DNA of 5,422 nucleotides from Acidobacteriota bacterium (GTDB lineage: Bacteria > Actinomycetota > Acidimicrobiia > Spongiisociales > UBA5794), in assembly GCA_022574065.1 (NCBI GenBank), contig JACZST010000146.1, positions 1 to 5,422 on the forward strand, read 5' to 3'. Position 1 is the stretch's first letter, and each line of letters opens with the position of its first letter. Under the pieces are notes generated by a model. The model did no database searches and was not told the DNA's origin. It was given only the letters and a program-made list of their open reading frames with translations. Shown piece by piece: positions 1 to 4,264 of the stretch. A program made the position numbers and the translations under genes.

Positions 1-558
1 CTGGTCGAGAAGCGCCCGCACCCGCGTCCCGTCCATGCCCTCGTGGGTCAGGATCAGGCGCTGGGGGCGGTCCTCGGCCAGCCGTTCGACGACGGCGGCC
101 AATTCCCCGGTGGTTCCCATGACCTCGATGCCGTGGATCTGGTGCCCCACCCGGGACGGCTTCTCGGAGACGATGCCGACCACCCGGTAATTGGCCTGAC
201 GGTCGCGGCCCAGGGCCCGGATGAACATCTCGGTGCCGTCCCCGGCGCCGGCCAAGAGGACGGGCACGCGGGCATCGTCACCCCTCTCCAGGTGGAAATC
301 GAGGCGCCGGTCCTTGATCAACCGGTAGAGGAAGCGCGGGCCGCCGAGAAGCGCCATCAACACGAACCAGTTGATGATCACCACCGAACGGGGAACCTGG
401 TCGAGGCGTGTCCACAGGAACATCACCAGCAGGAAGACCAGGATGGCCACGGAGACCGACCGGGTGATGGCCAGCAGGTCGTTCATGGAGGCATAGCGCC
501 ACACCCCCCTGTACAGCCCCATGTACCAGAAGACGACGGCGGCGATCACGGTGAAGAG
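1..558 (-). other. FlaA1/CapD-type polysaccharide biosynthesis segment (foreign to its upstream half)
   Basis: Residues from about 164 of the ORF read LFTVIAAVVFWYMGLYRGVW and continue RYASMNDLLAI. This is the last part of the N-terminal membrane bundle and the hallmark GLYRG-WRYAS-DLL signature of FlaA1/CapD/WbpM-like nucleoside-diphosphate-sugar epimerases/dehydratases. Further membrane stretches follow (about 199-214 and 223-237), then GGPRFLYRLIKDRR and a first Rossmann-like domain with VLLAGAGDG (263-271). The short-chain dehydrogenase domain expected next lies outside the window. The first membrane helices expected before the signature are missing. From memory of the family, the wording (WRYASMNDLLAI, INWFVLMALLGGPRFLYRL) is closest to alphaproteobacterial members. 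A hand count gives about 67% GC for bases 1-540 against about 63% for 601-960. The family call is firm; the donor lineage is inference. Confidence 0.8.
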
Positions 559-1047
559 GACCGTGCCCTGGATCACCAGGACATCGAGCCCACCCTCCTT
601 GGCGTGGTCGATATATTCGGTGACACGCTGCGGTGTCAGGCTCCCCGCCGCGATTATGCCGCTCGCCTTGATCTCGGCGACGCGTTGTGTGATCAGATGG
701 GGCTTGATCGGTTCGAGGTACAGCTCCTGCATCCGCCGCGTGGCCTTCTCGTCAGGGAGCGTTGAGATCTCCTCGTAGACGGGCATCGGGTCTTCGTATC
801 GAGCCCACAAGCCTTCGAGGTTGAGGACCGCCAGACCTCCGAGCCGGCCAATGGTGATCGCCGTCGATGGGCTCACCGCAGAATCCATGCCGGAGGCAAG
901 CAGCGGGAGATCGAACGTGAAGGCGTCGATCTCCCAGGCGAGGTCGACATCTTCGGGGTCGCGCGTACGCCGCGAAGGAACGATGGCAATGTCGTCGAAT
1001 CCCCAAGCACGCCGACCCGATTTTGCGATACCGATCTCGATCTCCAT
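1..1047 (-). CDS. Chimeric ORF: GuaB3-like N-terminus joined in frame to FlaA1/CapD-like segment (3' partial)
   Basis: The frame is open from ATG 1047 to the window edge (349 codons, no stop). Residues 1-163 read as a GuaB3-family IMP-dehydrogenase-related protein (TIM-barrel, purine nucleotide metabolism). They include DDIAIVPSRRTRDPEDV (18-34), ASGMDSAVSP (51-60), GRLGGLAVLNLEGLWARYEDP (67-87, the last part of the barrel entry) and LDVLVIQGTV (154-163). The family is usually about 370-390 residues and carries its catalytic Cys loop further on, so that half is absent. From about residue 164 the protein is instead membrane and Rossmann sequence of a sugar-nucleotide-modifying polysaccharide protein. 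The start is supported by GGAGGT eight bases upstream and an in-frame TAA at 1093-1095. As written, the product could not be a working GuaB3. The ORF itself is certain; whether the fusion exists in a cell is doubtful. Confidence 0.8.
   Translation of the reverse strand, partial: MEIEIGIAKSGRRAWGFDDIAIVPSRRTRDPEDVDLAWEIDAFTFDLPLLASGMDSAVSPSTAITIGRLGGLAVLNLEGLWARYEDPMPVYEEISTLPDEKATRRMQELYLEPIKPHLITQRVAEIKASGIIAAGSLTPQRVTEYIDHAKEGGLDVLVIQGTVLFTVIAAVVFWYMGLYRGVWRYASMNDLLAITRSVSVAILVFLLVMFLWTRLDQVPRSVVIINWFVLMALLGGPRFLYRLIKDRRLDFHLERGDDARVPVLLAGAGDGTEMFIRALGRDRQANYRVVGIVSEKPSRVGHQIHGIEVMGTTGELAAVVERLAEDRPQRLILTHEGMDGTRVRALLDQ
559..570 (-). other. Fusion breakpoint between guaB3-like and flaA1/capD-like sequence
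   Basis: The change of family falls at codons for Q-G-T-V (minus strand CAGGGCACGGTC). GuaB3 proteins commonly read VIQGTV at this point, and the polysaccharide proteins commonly have a hydrophobic run with GTVLFT-like wording just before the GLYRG signature. A few bases of shared sequence could therefore join the two. There is no frameshift, stop, repeat or linker at the join. The exact base cannot be set without aligning both parents. Confidence 0.7.
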
Positions 1048-1055
1048 CGAGCCCC

Positions 1056-1061
1056 ACCTCC
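1056..1061 (-). promoter_or_regulatory. Ribosome binding site of the guaB3-like ORF
   Basis: The minus strand reads GGAGGT, a full Shine-Dalgarno core, with eight bases to ATG 1047. It fixes the start of the chimeric ORF. An in-frame TAA lies 15 codons upstream, leaving little room for another start. Confidence 0.75.
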
Positions 1062-1084
1062 AAGTGACGCCAGCCCACGTGAGG

Positions 1085-1136
1085 GTAGCGAGTTAGGCAG
1101 TAGCGAAGTAGCCAAGTAGCGAAGTAGCAAAGTAGA
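1085..1136. repeat. Left array of 8-bp tandem repeats (GAAGTAGC)
   Basis: About six copies of GAAGTAGC or close variants lie in tandem: exact copies at 1105-1112 and 1121-1128, CAAGTAGC at 1113-1120, AAAGTAGA at 1129-1136, a 7-base CAGTAGC at 1098-1104, and degenerate units at 1085-1097. The unit is the reverse complement of the unit in the array at 1537-1661. Eight bases is not a codon multiple, so this is not coding repetition. Confidence 0.9.
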
Positions 1137-1144
1137 TCAGAGGA

Positions 1145-1492
1145 TCAGGATCGGACCTTGCGGCGTAGGCCCGACAACATGCGCTGGACCTCCCTGGTCT
1201 CCCGCAGATATCCAGCAGAATCCGGGATCAATTCGAGGTCGCGTGCAAGCATCAGGTGATTCTCGAGCTCGGCTGCCGATCCCAATGCGATGGTCAGAAA
1301 GCGCCGAAATTCCTTCACGGATTCGCGTCCCGCGCCCTCGGCGATGTTGGCCGGAACCGAAAGGGCCGCTCTGACAAGCTGATCGCCGAGAACAAATCTA
1401 TATCGGCCAACAAATCCGTCTGCCTCCCTATGGAGGTCCAACGACAGCTGAAATGCCTTTTGCCAAACGAGGAGCCGTTTGAAGTCGCGCAT
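1145..1492 (-). CDS. Four-helix-bundle protein (23S rRNA intervening sequence / bIVS, S23 family)
   Basis: The 115-residue product matches the small bIVS/S23 family in length and wording: FKRLLVWQKAFQLSLDLHRE (4-23, helix 1), LGDQLVRAALSVPANIAEGA (35-54, the family signature SVPANIAEGAGR), SVKEFRRFLTIALGSAAELE (58-77), then NHLMLARDLELI and a final helix. No signal peptide or membrane segment is seen. Family members are encoded in intervening sequences of 23S rRNA and are related to the accessory Avd proteins of diversity-generating retroelements, which bind nucleic acid; the role of stand-alone members is not settled. ATG 1492 is the only reasonable start because an in-frame TAG lies three codons upstream. 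No Shine-Dalgarno is visible; TAGAAC six bases before the ATG could be a weak -10 of a leaderless transcript. No reverse transcriptase or template repeat is visible nearby, so a retroelement role is unsupported here. Confidence 0.88.
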   Translation of the reverse strand: MRDFKRLLVWQKAFQLSLDLHREADGFVGRYRFVLGDQLVRAALSVPANIAEGAGRESVKEFRRFLTIALGSAAELENHLMLARDLELIPDSAGYLRETREVQRMLSGLRRKVRS

Positions 1493-1536
1493 GTAGCCGT
1501 TCTACCGCAGCTCGGACACCAGATCCAGGCTGTCGC

Positions 1537-1661
1537 GCTCCTCGGGTACTTGGCTACTTCGCTCCTCGGCTACTTCGCTCCTCGGCTACTTCGCTTCTTG
1601 GCTACTTGGCTACTGATCTACTTCCTACTTCGCTACTTCGCTACTTCGCTACTTCGCTACT
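1537..1661. repeat. Right array of 8-bp tandem repeats (GCTACTTC)
   Basis: Roughly 15.5 consecutive units follow the consensus GCTACTTC. The outer part (1632-1655) is three exact copies, preceded by a 7-base unit and ended by GCTACTG. The inner part alternates GCTACTTC with GCTCCTCG (1561-1584), giving a 16-base higher-order period, and contains GCTTCTTG and GCTACTTG variants. The inner units 1537-1612 have no counterpart in the left array. The array covers the region just upstream of the four-helix-bundle gene and the last bases of trpS. There are no spacers of the CRISPR kind. Confidence 0.92.
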
Positions 1662-2658
1662 GCCGATGCAGGCCTACGGCGTCGCGGACCTCTTGTTGGT
1701 AGCCCTCCGCTTTGGTTCTGGCGTCGAGGGCGCCCCGTTGCAGGATCCTGGCCACGTCGGCATCATCGAGGTTCTGATAGATGGAGCGGATCGGCGCCAG
1801 CTCGGCGATCACGGCCTCGGCGACGGCCTCCTTGAACACTCCGTAGCCGCCGTCTGCATATTCCATGGCCAGATCGTCGATCGACCTGCCCGTGCACGCC
1901 GACATGATTTCGAGGAGGTTGGAGATCCCAGGCTTTTGGGCGCGGTCGAAACGCACCGTGGGTTCGGAATCGGTGACCGCGCTCATGATCTTCTTGCGTA
2001 CCTCATCGGGGCTGTCGAGCACATCGATCCTGCTCTTCGGATTTGGATCGCTCTTCGACATCTTGGTGGTCGGGTCCGTGAGCGACATGACCCGTGCCGA
2101 GGTCTCGGGAACGAGACTGTCCGGGACGGGAAACACCTCCCCGAACCGGTTATTGAAGCGCTCGGCGAGGTCGCGGGTCATCTCGATGTGCTGCCTCTGA
2201 TCGTCGCCCACCGGCACCAGGTCGGCTCTGAGCAGCAGGATGTCCGCCGCCATCAGCACCGGGTATGAGAACAGCCCGAGATTGGCCGGCACCCCCCGCT
2301 CCGTCTTGTCCTTGAACTGGGTCATCCGATTGAGCACACCCATCGGAGTAACAGTCCCCAGGATCCACGCCAGCTCCGGATGGTGGGGGACCTGGCTCTG
2401 CATATAGAACAAGGACCGGTCGGGGTCGATCCCGATGGCGAGCAGCACCTTGGCGGTCTCCAAACGCGCCGCCTCGAAATCCTTCGGGTCGTACGGGTTG
2501 GTCATCCCGTGCAGATCGACGATGCAGTAGATCGGCTCGATGTTGGGATCGTCTTGGAGGGCGACCCAGTTGCGGAACGCACCAAGGTAGTTCCCGAGAT
2601 GGATGTTCCCTGTCGGCTGCACGCCGGAAAACACGGTGCGCTTCTTCTGCTCGGTCAC
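1657..2658 (-). CDS. trpS: Tryptophanyl-tRNA synthetase (TrpRS)
   Basis: This class I synthetase activates tryptophan with ATP and charges tRNA-Trp in the cytoplasm. The 333-residue length is typical for bacteria. Visible landmarks are SGVQPTGNIHLGNYLGAF (11-28, with HLGN as the HIGH motif), YCIVDLHGMT (44-53), SYPVLMAADILLLRADLVPV (131-150), GDDQRQHIEMTRDLAERFN (151-169) and TKMSKSDPN (198-206, the KMSKS loop). The start is GTG at 2656-2658, preceded by GAGGAG with a five-base spacer. An 80-base gap separates it from nnr upstream on the same strand; apart from the Shine-Dalgarno I see no clear promoter, terminator or T-box leader there, so co-transcription with nnr is possible. The TAG stop and the Gln codon before it lie within the outer end of the 8-bp repeat array, so the element abuts or supplies the 3' end of the gene. 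The product otherwise looks complete. Confidence 0.97.
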   Translation of the reverse strand: MTEQKKRTVFSGVQPTGNIHLGNYLGAFRNWVALQDDPNIEPIYCIVDLHGMTNPYDPKDFEAARLETAKVLLAIGIDPDRSLFYMQSQVPHHPELAWILGTVTPMGVLNRMTQFKDKTERGVPANLGLFSYPVLMAADILLLRADLVPVGDDQRQHIEMTRDLAERFNNRFGEVFPVPDSLVPETSARVMSLTDPTTKMSKSDPNPKSRIDVLDSPDEVRKKIMSAVTDSEPTVRFDRAQKPGISNLLEIMSACTGRSIDDLAMEYADGGYGVFKEAVAEAVIAELAPIRSIYQNLDDADVARILQRGALDARTKAEGYQQEVRDAVGLHRQ

Positions 2659-2663
2659 CTTTT

Positions 2664-2669
2664 CTCCTC
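2664..2669 (-). promoter_or_regulatory. Ribosome binding site of trpS
   Basis: The minus strand reads GAGGAG with five bases to the GTG codon at 2658. This supports the non-ATG start over the ATG at 2669-2671, which opens a different frame with no recognisable product. Confidence 0.7.
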
Positions 2670-2738
2670 ATCGATCAACAGCAGGGACGACAGCACCTAG
2701 TCGCCCGGCAGTGGAGCGATCGCCTCGTTGTGACCGTC

Positions 2739-4151
2739 CTATGGCCGACCGATCTCATCGACCAGATCGGTCGCCATCACCGTGCCACGCTTCGCCAAGC
2801 GCGCGCCGGCGACACCGTGATGATACGCCGCCGACCGTGCCGCTACGTCTTCGGATAATCCGCCCGCGATGAAGGCGCCAAGCATGCCGGCCAGGACGTC
2901 TCCCGTCCCGATCGTGGCCAGCTCGGAACCCCCGGTCGTCACCGCCCATGTCTCGACACCGTCGGTGACGAAGGTCGGGGACCCTTTGAGCAGCACCAAT
3001 GTGCCCGTCTTGTCTGCGAGCCGCTCTGCTGCCTGGTAGGAGGCATCCTCGCCACTCATTCGAGCGAATTCGCCGGCGTGTGGCGTGATCACACTCGGCG
3101 CGGACCGGGAGGCCAAGGCCGCGACCCCGTCCAGGGCGTTGATGCCGTCGGCATCGAGAACAAGCGGTCCCTCCCAGCGGGCCATCAGGCCTTCGACAAA
3201 TTCCACGTCAACCGGCCCAAGCCCTGGCCCAACGACGAGGACGTCGTAACGCTCAACGACCTCGAGCACCCCGTCGACGTCACGGGCCCGAAACCAGTAG
3301 GAATCGCCTACTCCGGCCGCCATCACTCCGGGGTCGAGCGCCGCATAGACCGGCACGAGTGAGGCCGCGCACACAATGGTTGCCGCCCCGGCGCCGGCCT
3401 TTAGCGCCGACCGCGTCGCCAGCATGGCCGCCCCGGTGATCCCAGGTGAGCCTCCAACAACCGCTACCGACCCGGCCGACCATTTGTGCGCCCGTCGGTC
3501 ACGAACCGGAGAGGGCGCATCAACCGCTTCACACAGCATGAGCTCGGCGCGGGGCGCACCGAGCCCGATGTCGACTACCCGCAAGACGCCACTGCGATCA
3601 GGACCTTCGCCCAAAAAGTGCCCGGTCTTGGCAGCCTGGAACGTGACCGTCACATCGGCGCTGAAGGCGGCACCCGCGGTTTCCCCGGTTGAGGCGTCGA
3701 TGCCAGACGGCACGTCCACGGCGAGCACCGGCGTCTCGAGCTCCGTCCAAGGAACAACCTCATCGGGTAGCTTCCCGCGGAAGCCAACGCCGAACAGGGC
3801 GTCGATCACCAGGTCGGTCGGTTCAGGTTCACCAAGGCGAAGCACCCTCACCCCGCCGCGGACCGCGGCCGTCCCCGCCTTCCGAGCGGGCGAGTGCTCC
3901 CCGGTGGGGAAGCCGAGCGACTGCACCGTCACTTGTGCCCCCCGGTCGGCAAGGTGCTTGGCGGCAACGTATCCGTCACCGCCGTTGTTGCCGCGGCCGG
4001 CCAGCACCGTCACCCTGTCCCCGTAGCCAACGCCCATCTCGGCGGCGGCGACGGCTACGGCAAACCCCGCCCTTTCCATGAGGGTCTCGATGGGCTCGGT
4101 AGAAGCGTTGTCCAGCCGCGCCGACTCGGCGGGTGTGATGATCGGTCGCAT
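2739..4151 (-). CDS. nnr: Bifunctional NAD(P)H-hydrate epimerase / ADP-dependent NAD(P)H-hydrate dehydratase
   Basis: The enzyme repairs hydrated NADH and NADPH: the N-terminal domain interconverts the R and S hydrates and the C-terminal domain dehydrates the S form using ADP. In the 470-residue product the epimerase (YjeF_N) half shows GRGNNGGDGYVAA (52-64), VIDALFGVGFRG (115-126, with Asp117) and VDVPSGIDASTG (145-156). The ribokinase-like dehydratase half shows HKWSAGSVAVVGGSPGITGA (222-241), VVGPGLG (306-312), LDADGINAL (332-340), ITPHAGEFARM (355-365), LLKGSP (387-392) and IGTGDVLAGMLGAFIAGG (414-431, Asp418 in the GTGD motif). Both halves look intact. I place the start at ATG 4151, because MRPIITPAES matches the usual family N-terminus; the frame stays open to 4424, but that stretch is unlike the family and overlaps the divergent gene. 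No Shine-Dalgarno precedes the ATG, while a -10-like TACAAT sits six bases upstream, so translation is probably leaderless. Confidence 0.95.
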   Translation of the reverse strand: MRPIITPAESARLDNASTEPIETLMERAGFAVAVAAAEMGVGYGDRVTVLAGRGNNGGDGYVAAKHLADRGAQVTVQSLGFPTGEHSPARKAGTAAVRGGVRVLRLGEPEPTDLVIDALFGVGFRGKLPDEVVPWTELETPVLAVDVPSGIDASTGETAGAAFSADVTVTFQAAKTGHFLGEGPDRSGVLRVVDIGLGAPRAELMLCEAVDAPSPVRDRRAHKWSAGSVAVVGGSPGITGAAMLATRSALKAGAGAATIVCAASLVPVYAALDPGVMAAGVGDSYWFRARDVDGVLEVVERYDVLVVGPGLGPVDVEFVEGLMARWEGPLVLDADGINALDGVAALASRSAPSVITPHAGEFARMSGEDASYQAAERLADKTGTLVLLKGSPTFVTDGVETWAVTTGGSELATIGTGDVLAGMLGAFIAGGLSEDVAARSAAYHHGVAGARLAKRGTVMATDLVDEIGRP

Positions 4152-4157
4152 CCGTGA

Positions 4158-4163
4158 ATTGTA
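4158..4163 (-). promoter_or_regulatory. Candidate -10 element of a leaderless nnr promoter
   Basis: The minus strand reads TACAAT, then six bases, then ATG 4151. With the usual six- to seven-base distance from -10 to start of transcription, the RNA would begin at or beside the A of ATG. The absence of a Shine-Dalgarno agrees with this, and leaderless genes are common in actinobacteria. I see no good -35 at 16-18 bases upstream. Confidence 0.5.
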
Positions 4164-4181
4164 CGAGATTTTGTTCCCTCG

Positions 4182-4199
4182 GCGATCCTGGCGGATCGC
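4182..4199. promoter_or_regulatory. Perfect 7-bp inverted repeat in the divergent intergenic region (operator candidate)
   Basis: GCGATCC, a four-base spacer TGGC, and GGATCGC form an exact inverted repeat. It lies about 30-48 bases upstream of the inferred nnr transcription start, over the place where a -35 box would be, and upstream of the cyclase gene on the other strand. It could be a binding site for a dimeric regulator or a short RNA hairpin. It has no T tract, so it is not a good terminator. One short palindrome in GC-rich DNA can arise by chance. Confidence 0.35.
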
Positions 4200-4256
4200 G
4201 TTCGCCGTACTGGCTCTCACGCAAACATTTGGCGCATTAGCCTTGCTTCGCCGGGG

Positions 4257-4264
4257 AAAGGGAG
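4257..4264 (+). promoter_or_regulatory. Ribosome binding site region of the cyclase gene; start ambiguous
   Basis: AAAGGGAG directly touches ATG 4265, which is unusually close. The same purine run is six bases from an in-frame TTG at 4271. Starting at TTG would give MICGNCGAAN, closer to the usual beginning of zinc-ribbon proteins (M-x-C-x-x-C). Either start keeps all four cysteines of the first ribbon. Confidence 0.5.

Larger units (their letters stand above)
1096..1664 (-). mobile_element. Putative IVS-like element: bIVS gene bounded by repeat-built inverted arms
   Basis: The left arm (1096-1140, 45 bases) and right arm (1613-1664, 52 bases) are near-perfect inverted copies. Both begin at the inner side with CTGATCTACTT (right-arm sense) and both end at the outer side with GCTACTGCC. 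Between these ends lie about two (left) or three (right) further GCTACTTC-type units, so the arms differ by one 8-base unit, a one-base indel and one or two substitutions. The enclosed gene is a 115-residue four-helix-bundle protein of the kind found in 23S rRNA intervening sequences. A transcript could fold into a long stem with the ORF in the loop. I see no target-site duplication and no transposase, so mobility is inferred from architecture only; it may instead be a decayed or passively spreading element. Confidence 0.55.

Noticed and set aside
43..765. Plus-strand 240-codon ORF at the left end
   Set aside because: The His/Asp/Gly-rich product has no recognisable motif, while the minus frame here encodes clear FlaA1-like membrane and Rossmann motifs.
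1145..1492. Diversity-generating retroelement accessory gene (Avd) as the identity of the four-helix gene
   Set aside because: No reverse transcriptase, variable repeat or template repeat is present in the window; the stand-alone bIVS family is the more modest call.
1537..1661. Regular repeats as a possible CRISPR array
   Set aside because: The unit is 8 bases, directly tandem and without unique spacers; no cas genes are seen.
1090..1670. Target-site duplication flanking the bIVS element
   Set aside because: The bases just outside the two arm ends (GAGTTA on the left, GATGCA on the right) do not match as a direct repeat.
1256..2268. Plus-strand ORFs across the repeat array with LLRYFATSLL-type repeats
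   Set aside because: They arise from the 8-bp repeat read in three phases and overlap the bIVS and trpS genes on the other strand. They have no family match and no ribosome site.
2659..2738. T-box or other leader controlling trpS, and a terminator after nnr
   Set aside because: The 80-base gap is too short for a full T-box. The only symmetry is the 8-base palindrome GCGATCGC at 2716-2723, with no T tract.
3376..4081. Plus-strand ORFs opposite nnr
   Set aside because: These are shadows of a high-GC coding frame: low-complexity Pro/Arg/Ser-rich products with no motif.
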